Positions 1-9,185 of a DNA stretch of 64,000 bases are shown piece by piece. Source of the stretch: Pseudomonas sp. Fl4BN1. Lineage in GTDB: Bacteria; Pseudomonadota; Gammaproteobacteria; Pseudomonadales; Pseudomonadaceae. Location of the stretch: assembly GCF_009908285.1 (NCBI RefSeq), contig NZ_JAAARM010000025.1, positions 1 through 64,000 of the forward strand, given 5' to 3'. The translations under genes and the position numbers were made by a program. How positions within the stretch are numbered: the first letter of the stretch is position 1; each line of letters starts with the position of its first letter. The notes beneath the pieces were generated by a model that did not search any database, was not told the origin of the DNA, and was given only the letters and a program-made list of their open reading frames with translations.

Positions 1-161
1 CACCCAACCCATTTCCCCGCATAAACCCTGCAGCCCGTTGCAGCCCGGGATGAGACCATTGGCACCGACCGATTATTTTTTTCACCGGGCAAAACTTACC
101 CTGCACCCGCCGGGTCTACAGCACCGAAATTTGTGTGTTTTATCTCCAGAGGCTCTAAAAG

Positions 162-398
162 ATGGCAGCAGTACTTGTCGGACAATTCCATGCAAGAGAT
201 GCCGAGGGACGGGTGTACTCAGTACACGAATTCCAGGAATCCATGCCCTCGGAGGACAGCGCGACCGGCTCGGAGCCGGTGACCACTTACCGTCTGGCCA
301 TTGGCGACCGGGTCAAGAAGCTCGATGACAACCAGTTTTTGCTGGTGCAGTCGGATATAACCATCGTCCGTGAACCCGAGACTTATGTGACCGAGTGA
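162..398 (+). CDS. Small conserved hypothetical protein, 78 aa
   Basis: The protein is acidic and soluble, with no signal peptide and no membrane segment. It begins MAAVLVGQFHARDAEG and continues with a run that looks like a small beta-rich domain (VYSVHEFQE, TTYRLAIGDRVKKLDDNQFLLV). An ATG at 162 with AGAGG about 13 bases upstream gives the start. Proteins of this size and sequence style are common as conserved hypotheticals in Pseudomonas, but I cannot assign a function. It stands alone, with the next gene 270 bases downstream. Confidence 0.75.
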   Translation: MAAVLVGQFHARDAEGRVYSVHEFQESMPSEDSATGSEPVTTYRLAIGDRVKKLDDNQFLLVQSDITIVREPETYVTE

Positions 399-667
399 TC
401 CTGATACACCCTGTGGTCTGTTTTCACGCCCGCTTCGTTGAAGTGTCGCCCAAGCCGATCGCCGTAACGGCGACAGGCATCGGGTGGCGCTTGAGAGATC
501 ATGCCGGGCAACGTTGTGCGCCCGCTGCGATCGAGTGCAACGGTCGCGGTGATCTCACGCTTGCTAAAGCGCCTTCGCAGCCCTGCGGCAGCCGCTACAG
601 ATTCCCGGCCTGCACTTGAGGTAGGATCGATGCTTGACTCTTCAACGGCTGGAGATGGACTTCAAGC
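399..667. other. Intergenic region before the LysR gene
   Basis: No convincing gene is seen on either strand. A short dyad CGCCG-TAA-CGGCG near 466-478 could be a weak terminator for the small gene upstream, but it lacks a T tract. The promoter of the LysR gene should lie at the right end. Confidence 0.4.
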
Positions 668-1561
668 ATGCGTTTACGTCATATCGAGGTGATTCAGGCG
701 CTTCTGCAAACCGCTCACCTGGGAACCGCCGCCGAGTTGCTGCAACTCTCGGTGGCCGAGGTCGAAGCCGTGCTGCGCGATGCTGAAAGCCAGTTGGGAT
801 TCATGCTGTTTGCCAGTGTCCGCGGGCGCTTGCAAGCCACTCGCGAAGCCCGTGAGTTGCAACCGGCGATCACCCGAGTGTATGACGCCTTCGACCCCCT
901 GCAACGCCTGGCCGACAGCCTGAGGTTTCACCAGGCGCCACCCTTGCGCATTGTCGGCACTGCGCCTCTGGTCCAGCAACTGCTGCCCCAATGCATTGCC
1001 GCCCTGCGTCGGCGTTTCACCGACACCCCCTGCAGCCTCCTCAGCCAAAGCACCCGGGATATGGTCAACAGCCTGCTGCTGCGTGACTGCGATCTGGGCC
1101 TGAGCCTGCATGACCCTGAACACCCGGACATCCACTGTCAGCCGCTGGCCCAGGGCAAGCTGTTCCTGCTGGCGCCCCATGGCTGGCTGCAGGCGAAGCA
1201 GAAATACGTGGCCCTGCAAGATTTGGCCGGCCAGGCCATGGTCGGCCTGGAAGGCCAAGATCCGCTGAGCGTGATCCTCGCCAGCAAGTTGCAGAATCTG
1301 CGCCCCAGCCCAGTGATCCAGACCCGGGTGCAGACCTATCAGATGATGCGCAGCCTGGTGGAGGCCGGTGAAGGGCTGGCCGTCGTCGATCCCTTTACCG
1401 CTGTCGGTGCGCGTATCGCAGGGCTCGATGTCTGCCCATTGTCACCGCCCATTGGCGTCACCCTGTATGCCCTGCGACGCAGCGGCGGCGACACCTCGCC
1501 CCTGCTCAACACCCTGCTGGAGTTGCTGACCGAACAGGCCGAGGCGCTGCTGGCCGGTTAA
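668..1561 (+). CDS. LysR-family transcriptional regulator
   Basis: This 297-residue protein has the LysR layout: an N-terminal winged helix-turn-helix (residues about 1-60, MRLRHIEVIQALLQTAHLG then AAELLQLSVAEVEAVL), then a periplasmic-binding-like effector domain from about residue 90 (LRIVGTAPLVQQLLP) to the end. The length is normal for the family. The helix-turn-helix is less typical than usual in its recognition helix. It is convergent with the acetyltransferase gene and their stop codons share the bases TTAA at 1558-1561. The target and effector are unknown; no divergent partner gene points to them. Confidence 0.88.
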   Translation: MRLRHIEVIQALLQTAHLGTAAELLQLSVAEVEAVLRDAESQLGFMLFASVRGRLQATREARELQPAITRVYDAFDPLQRLADSLRFHQAPPLRIVGTAPLVQQLLPQCIAALRRRFTDTPCSLLSQSTRDMVNSLLLRDCDLGLSLHDPEHPDIHCQPLAQGKLFLLAPHGWLQAKQKYVALQDLAGQAMVGLEGQDPLSVILASKLQNLRPSPVIQTRVQTYQMMRSLVEAGEGLAVVDPFTAVGARIAGLDVCPLSPPIGVTLYALRRSGGDTSPLLNTLLELLTEQAEALLAG

Positions 1562-2163
1562 AGCGTGGCTTGCTGGGGCTCCTCGGCAAACAGCCGGTAC
1601 CAGAAGATCGCCACCTCGCCGGTCTGCGGGTCGATGCCGCGATAACGCAGGTGATCCACGCCTCCCACCACATAGCCGCAGCGCTCGTACAGGCGACAGG
1701 CCCCCAGATTGTTGTTCTGGGTCTCGAGCATCACGCCCGGCAACTGCTTCTTGCGGCTCCAGAACTGCGCCACCTCAAGCAACGCCTTGGCCACCCCATG
1801 GCGCCGCGCCGGCACATGCACCGCCAGTTCGTCGACGTGCCCGTAACCGTTCCAGTTGGTGCTGACCACCAGATGACCCACCGGCTGGTCATCGAGATAG
1901 GCCATGAAAATCTCGCTGCCCGGAGCGTTGCGATAGCTGCCGAACTCCTCCGGATCAATGCCATAGCATTTGCGATACGGCACGATCTTGCGCAACGGCC
2001 AGTCAGCCACCGCCAGGCCACGCTCGGCCTCGGCATAGGCGCTGACCTCGAAACTGAAATCACTGCCCCATACATAGGCGGCAAACCCCTCGTCAGCGAC
2101 GCGGATCGCCAGGCCCGGATGCTTTGGATTCACCGCGGGTTGCAGGGCTGGAAAACTCCTCAC
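1558..2163 (-). CDS. GNAT-family N-acetyltransferase
   Basis: A single GNAT domain carries the acetyl-CoA motif region around HVDELAVHVPARRHGVAKALL, followed by ETQNNNLGACRLYERCGY, typical of small-molecule acetyltransferases of the streptothricin-acetyltransferase-like type. The gene directly follows ldcA and has no ATG near its start. A GTG at 2163 overlaps the ldcA stop (GTGA), while a TTG at 2175 would overlap it by 16 bases. An AGGAG lies just after the ldcA stop, so a start slightly further in is also possible. Coupling to ldcA suggests an amine or amino-acid substrate, which is inference. Confidence 0.8.
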   Translation of the reverse strand: MRSFPALQPAVNPKHPGLAIRVADEGFAAYVWGSDFSFEVSAYAEAERGLAVADWPLRKIVPYRKCYGIDPEEFGSYRNAPGSEIFMAYLDDQPVGHLVVSTNWNGYGHVDELAVHVPARRHGVAKALLEVAQFWSRKKQLPGVMLETQNNNLGACRLYERCGYVVGGVDHLRYRGIDPQTGEVAIFWYRLFAEEPQQATL

Positions 2164-4415
2164 GCTTTCACACAATCGACGGTGTACTGCCGCCCATCGC
2201 CCTGATCGTCATGTTGCAGCCCGTGCACATCGGCGACGAACCCCGGGAAGCTGCGGTCAAATGCCCGGGCAAACGCCAGGTAGTCGATGATCGAGCGAGT
2301 CGACTCGGTAAAGCGCTCGCCGGGCATGATCAGCGGAATGCCCGGCGGATACGGCACCAGCATCACCGCGGCAATACGACCCTGCAATTGATCGATGGAC
2401 ACCGCCTCCACCTCGCCACGCACCAGGTGGTCGTAGGCGTCGGCAGGCTTCATCGCCACCTCCGGCAACACCGTGTACATGCGCTTGAGGTGCTTGGCCG
2501 TGGCGTTGCTGCGGTAGCAGGCGTGCAACTGGTCGCACAGGTCCTGCAGGCCCATGCCCTGATACCGCACTGGGGCCTGGCCAGCCACGCTGGGCAGGCA
2601 GTTGGCGAGGCTGGCATTGGCGTCGTAGTTGCGCTTGAACTCCAGCAATTCGGTGAGCAGCGTGCTCCACTTGCCCTTGGTAATGCCCATGGAGAACAGC
2701 ACCAGGAACGAATACAGCCCGGTCTTCTCCACCACCAGCCCGCGTTCCCAGAGGAACTTGCTGACCACCGCCGCAGGAGTCCCGTGCTCGCTCAGGGCCC
2801 CGCCTGCGGTAAGTCCCGGCATCACCAGGGTGACCTTGATCGGGTCAAGCAATACGTAGTCGTCGGTGACACCGGCAAAGCCGTGCCACTCGCCTTCGGG
2901 CTCCAGCAGCCAGTCGCCGGTGCGTACCTGATCGATGCCTTCGACCCGCTCCGGCTGCCAGATCGAGAACCACCAGTCATCCGCCGCAATGTTCTGCCGC
3001 AGATTGGCCAGGGCGCGTCGGAAGCTCAGGGCCTCATCGAACATCTCCTGCAACAGCGAGCGCCCCGCCGGCCCTTCCATCATCGCCGAGGCCACATCCA
3101 GGGAGGCAATGATGCTGTACTGCGGCGACGTCGAGATATGCATCATGAAGGCTTCGTTGAAGCGATCCCGGTCCAGCTGCCGGGCGCCGCCGTCCTGGAC
3201 ATGGATCATCGACGCCTGGCTGAAGGCCGCCAACAGCTTGTGAGTGGAATGGGTGGTGAACACCAGGGGGCTATCGGCCGAACGCGAAGTGCCCATGCCG
3301 TAGCGCCCGGCGAAAAACTCGTGAAAGGCCGCATAGGCATACCAGGCCTCGTCGAAGTGCAGCACCTCGACGCTGTTGCCCAGGCTTTGCTTGATCAGCT
3401 CGGCGTTGTAGCACAAGCCGTCGTAGGTCGAGTTGGTGACCACCGCCAACTTGACCTTGGGCGCCCGGCCACGGGTCAGAGGGTTGGCGTCGATCTTGGC
3501 CTGGATCGACTCCGGGCTGAACTCGCTCAGGGGAATCGGCCCGATGATCCCCAACTCGTTGCGCTCAGGACACAGGTACAGGGGAACCGCCCCGGTCATG
3601 ATGATCGAGTGCAGCACCGACTTGTGGCAGTTGCGGTCCACCAGCACCAGGTCATCGCGGCCAACCATCGAGTGCCAGACGATCTTGTTGGCGGTGGAAG
3701 TGCCATTGATCACGAAGAAGGTGTGATCGGCGCCAAAGTTGCGCGCTGCCCGGGCCTCGGCCTCGGCCAGGGGGCCGGTGTGATCCAGCAGCGAGCCCAG
3801 CTCTGGAACCGACACCGACAGGTCCGAACGCAAGGTGTTTTCGCCGAAGAACTGATGAAATGCCTGCCCCACCGGGCTCTTGCGATACGCCACGCCACCG
3901 CCGTGCCCCGGGGTGTGCCAGGAATAGTTGGAGTCGGCAGTGTGCTGCACCAGCGCCTTGAAGAACGGCGGCAGCAGGCCATCGAGGTAATTGCGCGCGG
4001 CCCGGGCCACTTGCCGGGCCAGGAATGGCACCGTGTCTTCGAACAGGTAGAGAATGCCCCGCAACTGGTTGAGCTCGCTCATGGCATCGGCGGGGGCGTT
4101 TTCCAGGGTCATCTGCTCCCCCAGGGCGAAGATCGGCAACAGTGGCGCACGCACTCGGGCCAGGCGGATCAGCTCCACCATGTTCTGCAGCAGATGGGTA
4201 TTTTCCCCGGCGCCTTCAGCGGCGATCAGCATGCAGGCCAGGCCGTGATGAGTGGAGGCTACCAACCGTCCTTCGGCGTAGTTCACCGCGGAAAAGATGC
4301 TGAATCCGTCCTTCTCCAGCTCCTGGACGATGCCCCGTACCCGATCCCCAGCGACCGTATCGGCCTTGATGTCGCGATGCACGATCAGGATCGGAAACTG
4401 CAGGTCTTTATACAT
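2160..4415 (-). CDS. ldcA: Lysine/arginine/ornithine decarboxylase, PLP-dependent (LdcA type)
   Basis: The 751-residue protein has the three-part build of group III amino-acid decarboxylases: an N-terminal wing (1-130), the aspartate-aminotransferase-fold core and a C-terminal domain. The PLP lysine is K393 in the STHK motif, with HTPGHGGG near 167-174 and HFDEAWYAY near 353-361. Length and context match P. aeruginosa LdcA, which makes cadaverine from lysine. The ATG at 4415 was chosen over an upstream start because MYKDLQFPIL is the family N-terminus. Substrate choice between lysine and arginine cannot be proven from sequence alone; lysine is favoured by the neighbours dnaQ and rnhA, as in P. 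aeruginosa. Confidence 0.9.
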   Translation of the reverse strand: MYKDLQFPILIVHRDIKADTVAGDRVRGIVQELEKDGFSIFSAVNYAEGRLVASTHHGLACMLIAAEGAGENTHLLQNMVELIRLARVRAPLLPIFALGEQMTLENAPADAMSELNQLRGILYLFEDTVPFLARQVARAARNYLDGLLPPFFKALVQHTADSNYSWHTPGHGGGVAYRKSPVGQAFHQFFGENTLRSDLSVSVPELGSLLDHTGPLAEAEARAARNFGADHTFFVINGTSTANKIVWHSMVGRDDLVLVDRNCHKSVLHSIIMTGAVPLYLCPERNELGIIGPIPLSEFSPESIQAKIDANPLTRGRAPKVKLAVVTNSTYDGLCYNAELIKQSLGNSVEVLHFDEAWYAYAAFHEFFAGRYGMGTSRSADSPLVFTTHSTHKLLAAFSQASMIHVQDGGARQLDRDRFNEAFMMHISTSPQYSIIASLDVASAMMEGPAGRSLLQEMFDEALSFRRALANLRQNIAADDWWFSIWQPERVEGIDQVRTGDWLLEPEGEWHGFAGVTDDYVLLDPIKVTLVMPGLTAGGALSEHGTPAAVVSKFLWERGLVVEKTGLYSFLVLFSMGITKGKWSTLLTELLEFKRNYDANASLANCLPSVAGQAPVRYQGMGLQDLCDQLHACYRSNATAKHLKRMYTVLPEVAMKPADAYDHLVRGEVEAVSIDQLQGRIAAVMLVPYPPGIPLIMPGERFTESTRSIIDYLAFARAFDRSFPGFVADVHGLQHDDQGDGRQYTVDCVKA

Positions 4416-4561
4416 GGGGCTGGACGTCCTGAGGCAGCGGGTTGGCCCCGCCAATCAACTCAGGGTAGAAGCTCCGAGCGCTTCGTGTCACCCCGGGCAA
4501 GGAGAGGGTGTAAGAAAACGTCGCTCAGGGACAATTGGCGGCTACAGAAGCCGCACATGGT

Positions 4562-5299
4562 TTACTGCTGGGCTTCAAGCAACTGGGTCCACAACGCCGG
4601 GGCGCCGGCAGACTTGGCGATGATCTCCAAGCGAGCCTGGTGCTCGGCCAGCTCCGCTGCGCTGGCCTGGATGATCCGGCCATGTGGGCGATCGGCAGAC
4701 AAGCGGCGGATCTCCGAAGCCCGGCCCATGCCATCGCCGTCCGAGGCATTGCCCGCCAGGGACAGGCTGGTCTGCCCGCCGGTCATGGTCAGGTAGACGT
4801 CGGCCAGGATCTCGGAGTCGAGCAAGGCGCCGTGCAGTTCACGGCCGGAGTTGTCGACGCCGTAGCGTTTGCACAGGGCATCCAGGCTGTTGCGCTGCCC
4901 CGGATGGCGCTCACGGGCCATCATCAGGGTGTCGAGGATGCTGCAGTGCTGGGTGATGTCGGCCCGCTCGTGCTGGCCCATCAAGGCGAATTCGTTGTTG
5001 ATGAAGCCAACGTCGAACGCCGCGTTGTGGATGATCAGCTGCGCGCCCTGGATAAAGTCGAAGAACTCGTCGGCGACTTCGGCGAAACGCGGCTTGCCCA
5101 CCAGGAATTCGTTGGTGATGCCGTGGACGCCGATGGCGCCCTCATCGCTCTCGCGATCCGGTTGCAGGTAAACGTGAAAGTGCCGCCCGGTCAGGCGCCG
5201 ACCGAGCAACTCGACGCAGCCGATTTCAATGATCCGGTGACCGTCGGTCACCGGCATACCGGTGGTTTCGGTATCGAGTACAACAGATCTGGTGGCCAT
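4562..5299 (-). CDS. dnaQ: DNA polymerase III epsilon subunit (3'-5' proofreading exonuclease)
   Basis: DnaQ removes misincorporated nucleotides within the replicative polymerase core. The 245-residue protein carries the DEDDh exonuclease motifs: Exo I VLDTETTGMP at residues 7-16, Exo II around IHNAAFDVGF, and Exo III HGALLDSEILADVY. The C-terminal tail that binds the alpha subunit follows. Unlike the arrangement in P. aeruginosa, where rnhA lies directly upstream on the same strand, two opposite-strand genes separate it here from rnhA. Confidence 0.96.
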   Translation of the reverse strand: MATRSVVLDTETTGMPVTDGHRIIEIGCVELLGRRLTGRHFHVYLQPDRESDEGAIGVHGITNEFLVGKPRFAEVADEFFDFIQGAQLIIHNAAFDVGFINNEFALMGQHERADITQHCSILDTLMMARERHPGQRNSLDALCKRYGVDNSGRELHGALLDSEILADVYLTMTGGQTSLSLAGNASDGDGMGRASEIRRLSADRPHGRIIQASAAELAEHQARLEIIAKSAGAPALWTQLLEAQQ

Positions 5300-5494
5300 C
5301 AGTGGTCAGCTCTCAACGGTGGAAGTGTTTCAAAGCGCGGGATTTTAGCACGCTCTGGCGGCATGACGCGCATGGCCGATTCGACCGGCAACAACCTGCG
5401 CAGTTTTTAACAATCCTTCGCAAAGCTCATGCAGTTCCTCCCACAGCAAAGCGCTAGGGTGCCCGACGATATTTTCCACGGACCCTGCCCAACC

Positions 5495-5818
5495 ATGCCC
5501 CCCAGCAAAACCCGACTGGCCTGTGTGCTCTGTGCCTGCCTGTTCGCCGAGTTCGCCCAGGCCAGCGCCCTGGTGATCAGCACCGACATCAGCATGAGCC
5601 TGACCCTGAGTTCAACCCAAGGCAGCTCCAAAGCCAGCAGTTCATTCAAGGACGACAAACTCGTGCTCGCCGCCAGGACCGATGCCGCGGCCTTTGTCGC
5701 CAGCGCCGGCGAGATCCGCAGCGCCCGGCTGGAAGCCGCCCTGCAGCACATTCGCCAGGGGCTCGGCGCCGTGCCCCATACCGACCTGCAACTGGCCAGC
5801 GCCATGCTCGCGCTCTGA
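5495..5818 (+). CDS. Small secreted DUF2388-family protein
   Basis: The 107-residue protein has a Sec signal peptide (about 1-24, KTRLACVLCACLFAEFAQASA) and a mature part with the DUF2388 pattern: KDDKLVLAARTDAAAFVAS followed by RSARLEAALQHIR and a C-terminal LASAML. The family is largely confined to Pseudomonas and has no known function. The ATG at 5495 was preferred to an upstream in-frame start because it places the signal peptide at the N-terminus. The gene is transcribed towards the glycerophosphodiesterase gene, 150 bases downstream. Confidence 0.82.
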   Translation: MPPSKTRLACVLCACLFAEFAQASALVISTDISMSLTLSSTQGSSKASSSFKDDKLVLAARTDAAAFVASAGEIRSARLEAALQHIRQGLGAVPHTDLQLASAMLAL

Positions 5819-5968
5819 GCCTGCCGCCTCCTGACAGCCAACGGGGCTAATTCGTCTCGCACACCCGGCGTTTCTTTATATGAGCCAGGCCATTGCGCTA
5901 CCGTACGGCCTCACTCAGGCGCACGGGCGATACCCGGCCTTGCCCTCATGCCCAGGAACCGTCCGCCC

Positions 5969-6919
5969 ATGTTCGTGACTCGACAGATGCTCCCTCTGTT
6001 ACTGGCCCTGGCCGGCATCAGTGGCTGTTCTTCCCCTCCAACCACCGACAGCAACACCGGACAACGGCCGCTGATCGTCGCCCATCGTGGCGGCGCCGCG
6101 GACTTTCCCGAGAACACCCTGCTGGCCATCGACAACGCCTTGCGCAATGGCGCCGACATGCTTTGGCTGACGGTGCAACTAAGCCGCGATGGCGTGCCGG
6201 TGCTGTACCGACCCCCGGACCTGAGCGCCAATACCCAGGCCCGCGGCGCGGTCAACGAACACACCCTGGCGCAGTTGCAGGCGCTGAACGCCGGCTGGAA
6301 CTTCCGGCAGACAGCGGCCAATGGCCAGGTGACATATCCCTACCGCGACCAGCCAGTGAGCCTGCCATCATTGCGTCAGGCGCTGGCGGCGATCCCCGAC
6401 TCGGTACCGGTGATTCTCGACATGAAGGCCTTGCCGGCCGCTCCCCAGGCCCTGGCCGTCGCCCGGTTGCTGGAGCAGTTGCAGGCCTGGGACCGGGTGC
6501 TGATCTATTCCACCGATGCCAGCTACCAGCAGGCTTTCGCGGCCTATCCCCAGGCCCGGCTGTTCGAATCCAGGGACAGCACCCGGGATCGCCTGGCCAG
6601 CGTAGCCCTCGCCCACAGCTGCAGCGCGCCGCCCGCTCCAGGCACTTGGGTGGCCTTCGAGTACCGGCGCTCGGTGCAGTTGGTCGAGAGCTTCACCCTG
6701 GGCGAAGCCCGCTCCCGGGTCGATGCCCGGCTGTGGACGCCCGTCGCGGTGGATTGCTTTCAATCGAAGGGCCAGGTGCGCATGCTGGCGATCGGCATCA
6801 ATACCGTCGAGGACTATCAGGCGGCCGCCTGCCTGAAGATCGATGCCGTGCTGGTGGATTCGCCCCGGGCGATGGGGGACATGAAGCAGCGGCTCGAACG
6901 GCCGCTGCCTTGCCACTGA
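5969..6919 (+). CDS. Glycerophosphodiester phosphodiesterase-family lipoprotein
   Basis: The N-terminus is a lipoprotein signal (MLPLLLALAGISGC, lipobox around AGISGC). The GDPD domain opens with the classic IVAHRGGAADFPENTLLAI, but the usual metal-binding E.D pair after the first strand reads LTVQLSRDG instead of E-x-D, so catalysis may be altered. The later PVILDMK strand is present. If active, it would hydrolyse glycerophosphodiesters in the periplasm or at the membrane. The ATG at 5969 has AGGAA upstream; an ATG at 5948 is also in frame. Confidence 0.82.
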   Translation: MFVTRQMLPLLLALAGISGCSSPPTTDSNTGQRPLIVAHRGGAADFPENTLLAIDNALRNGADMLWLTVQLSRDGVPVLYRPPDLSANTQARGAVNEHTLAQLQALNAGWNFRQTAANGQVTYPYRDQPVSLPSLRQALAAIPDSVPVILDMKALPAAPQALAVARLLEQLQAWDRVLIYSTDASYQQAFAAYPQARLFESRDSTRDRLASVALAHSCSAPPAPGTWVAFEYRRSVQLVESFTLGEARSRVDARLWTPVAVDCFQSKGQVRMLAIGINTVEDYQAAACLKIDAVLVDSPRAMGDMKQRLERPLPCH

Positions 6920-6935
6920 CTGCCCGCTCAGGGCA

Positions 6936-7388
6936 TCAGGGCTGCTTGTAGCCGCGGACCTCGTCGACGCCGCGGTTGGCCAGCTGGTCGGCCCGCTCGT
7001 TGCCGTGATGGCCGGTGTGGCCGCGCACCCATTTCCAGGTGACGTTGTGGCGGTTGACCTGCTCATCCAGTTGCTGCCACAGATCGGCGTTCTTCACCGG
7101 CTCCTTGGCGGCGGTCTTCCAGCCGCGCTTCTTCCAGTTGGCCATCCACTCGTTGATGCCCTTCATCACATACTGCGAGTCGGTGACCAGCAACACATCG
7201 CACTCACGCTTGAGTTCTTCCAGGCCGCGAATCGCTGCCATCAGCTCCATGCGATTGTTGGTGGTGTTGGCCTCGCCACCCCAGAGTTCTTTCTCGATCC
7301 CCTTGCACACCAGCAATGCGCCCCAGCCACCCGGGCCGGGATTACCCTTGCAGGCGCCGTCGGTAAAGATTTCCACGCTATCGCTCAT
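6936..7388 (-). CDS. rnhA: Ribonuclease HI
   Basis: RNase HI cleaves RNA in RNA-DNA hybrids. The 150-residue protein shows all catalytic acids: D in FTDGACKGNPGPGGWG, E in NNRMELMAAI, D in LLVTDSQYV and the last D in GNERADQLA, with the catalytic-loop histidine in HTGHHGNE. Length is normal. It lies downstream of the methyltransferase gene on the same strand, and its 3' end is only 16 bases from the convergent glycerophosphodiesterase gene. Confidence 0.97.
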   Translation of the reverse strand: MSDSVEIFTDGACKGNPGPGGWGALLVCKGIEKELWGGEANTTNNRMELMAAIRGLEELKRECDVLLVTDSQYVMKGINEWMANWKKRGWKTAAKEPVKNADLWQQLDEQVNRHNVTWKWVRGHTGHHGNERADQLANRGVDEVRGYKQP

Positions 7389-7494
7389 TCACGCCTTCCA
7401 TCAAAAAATTGCCATGACCCAGCCGAACGGAATCGGCAAGGCCCAAGGCCGAGAGGCTCGGCCGGGTTTATATAAAGAGGGTTTCGACAGGTCA

Positions 7495-8253
7495 TCAGGG
7501 TTCGCTGTTACGCCGATTGACCTTGGCCATGGGCAGCGGCACCAGCTTGCCCATCGGTTCGCGCCGCACCTGGCGGACCGGACGCAGGCCCACGGCAATC
7601 TTGCGCGCCACCAGCAGATAGAAGCCGCCACCGGACAGTTGCCAGCGTCCAGCCCGGCGCTCCCAGCCCGCCAGTCGCGCCTGCCATGCTGGCGACGCAA
7701 GCGGCGGACGATAGCACCCGAAGCGGCGTTTCTCCAGCGCAAAGCCCAGCAGGTTGAGCCAGTCGCCGACCCGCGACGGGGCAATGCAGCGAGCCTGGCG
7801 CAAAGCATCATGGGCGAAGACATGGCGCAAGCCCCAGGTGCTCCAGGGGTTGATCCCGATAATCAACAAGTGGCCACCAGGACGCACGCTGCTGGCCGCC
7901 TCTCGCAACAGGCCGTGAGGCGACAGGCAGAAGTCCAGGCCGTGCTGCAGCACCACCACGTCGGCAGCGTGCTCGCTCAAGGGCCAGGCCTGTTCCTCGC
8001 AGACAATCTCGACCCCGGGCAACGGCGCACCCAGCCGTACATTGCGCTGCACCTGGGGCGCCGACGGCGGGGTTTGCGCCGAAGGCCCGTAGTGCACCAG
8101 GTAGCCACCGAAGAAGCGCCCAAGCTCTTCTTCAAGCATGCGCCGCTCTTCATCCAGCAGGAGTTGCCCAATGGGGCCGGACAACCAGTCCCGGGCAGCA
8201 CTGATCAGGGCCAGCCAGTCGGGATCTGCCTGAGCGAAGGCTTTATCGGTCAT
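7495..8253 (-). CDS. SAM-dependent class I methyltransferase
   Basis: The 252-residue protein has a Rossmann methyltransferase core: a DVVVLQHGLDFCLSPH strand and a RPGGHLLIIGINPWSTWGLR motif typical of methyltransferase domain 11. The C-terminal part is basic and variable. It occupies the place of the methyltransferase gene between gloB and rnhA in P. aeruginosa. The substrate is unknown. ATG 8253 was preferred to an upstream alternative because MTDKAFAQADPDWL resembles the family start. It is divergent from gloB, with 65 bases between the starts. Confidence 0.85.
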   Translation of the reverse strand: MTDKAFAQADPDWLALISAARDWLSGPIGQLLLDEERRMLEEELGRFFGGYLVHYGPSAQTPPSAPQVQRNVRLGAPLPGVEIVCEEQAWPLSEHAADVVVLQHGLDFCLSPHGLLREAASSVRPGGHLLIIGINPWSTWGLRHVFAHDALRQARCIAPSRVGDWLNLLGFALEKRRFGCYRPPLASPAWQARLAGWERRAGRWQLSGGGFYLLVARKIAVGLRPVRQVRREPMGKLVPLPMAKVNRRNSEP

Positions 8254-8318
8254 TGCATTCTCCAACACGCCAAGAAGCTCTAAGATGCGCCATTGTTTTC
8301 CGCTTGGCGAATTCGACG

Positions 8319-9086
8319 ATGATACAGATCAGTGCCCTGCCCGCCTTCACCGATAACTACATCTGGTTGTTACAGGATCACCGCAGCCAACGCTGCGCAG
8401 TGGTCGACCCGGGGGATGCGGCACCGGTGCTGACCTGGCTGGAACAGCACCCGGGCTGGGTGCTCAGCGACATTCTGATCACCCACCATCACCACGATCA
8501 CGTCGGCGGCGTCGAACGCCTGAAGCAACACAGCGGTGCCACGGTGTACGGCCCGGCACGGGAAAAGATCCCCGGCCGCGACGTGGCCCTGGACGACAAC
8601 GACCGCGCCAGCATCCTCGGCTGGGACTTCGAGGTGTTCGCCGTGCCCGGCCATACCCTGGGGCATATCGCCTATTACCACCACGGGCTGCTGTTCTGCG
8701 GCGACACGCTGTTCGCCGCCGGTTGTGGGCGCCTGTTCGAAGGCACGGCGCAACAGATGCATCAGTCCCTCGGCCGCCTCGCCGCGCTGCCGGACGACAC
8801 CCTGATCTATTGCACCCACGAATACACCCTGAGCAACCTGCGCTTCGCCCAGGCGGTCGAGCCGAGCAATCCGGACATCGCCCAGCGCCTGGAGAAGGTC
8901 ACCCAGATGCGTGAGCACGGGCAGATGAGCCTGCCGTCGACCCTGGCCCTGGAGAAGCTGACCAACCCTTTTTTACGCACCGGCGAAACATCTGTTAAAC
9001 AAAAAGCGGACGAACGGACCGGCCAGGATAACCCGTCGCAGAGTGCGGTTTTTGCGGCCCTGAGAGCCTGGAAAGATAAGTTCTAA
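8319..9086 (+). CDS. gloB: Hydroxyacylglutathione hydrolase (glyoxalase II)
   Basis: GloB hydrolyses S-D-lactoylglutathione to lactate and glutathione, the second step of methylglyoxal detoxification. The 255-residue protein begins MIQISALPAFTDNYIW, as usual in the family, and has the two-metal metallo-beta-lactamase motif THHHHDHVGG near residue 50, H in VPGHTLGHIAYY, and D in FCGDTLFAAGCGR, then YCTHEYT. The C-terminal glutathione-binding helical domain is present. The start at 8319 fits the family N-terminus. Confidence 0.96.
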   Translation: MIQISALPAFTDNYIWLLQDHRSQRCAVVDPGDAAPVLTWLEQHPGWVLSDILITHHHHDHVGGVERLKQHSGATVYGPAREKIPGRDVALDDNDRASILGWDFEVFAVPGHTLGHIAYYHHGLLFCGDTLFAAGCGRLFEGTAQQMHQSLGRLAALPDDTLIYCTHEYTLSNLRFAQAVEPSNPDIAQRLEKVTQMREHGQMSLPSTLALEKLTNPFLRTGETSVKQKADERTGQDNPSQSAVFAALRAWKDKF

Positions 9087-9185
9087 GCAGGCTATCGATT
9101 GGTACAGAAATTCTGAATGGTTGACCGCACCCCGGGTGCTTCCTAGAATCGCCCGACATTTTTGCCCGGAACTTACTTCCAGCCA

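Noticed and set aside
2124..4796. An 890-codon plus-strand open frame opposite ldcA
   Set aside because: It is the antisense of a confident decarboxylase gene; its composition (His, Gln and Arg runs) is typical of frames opposite GC-rich genes.
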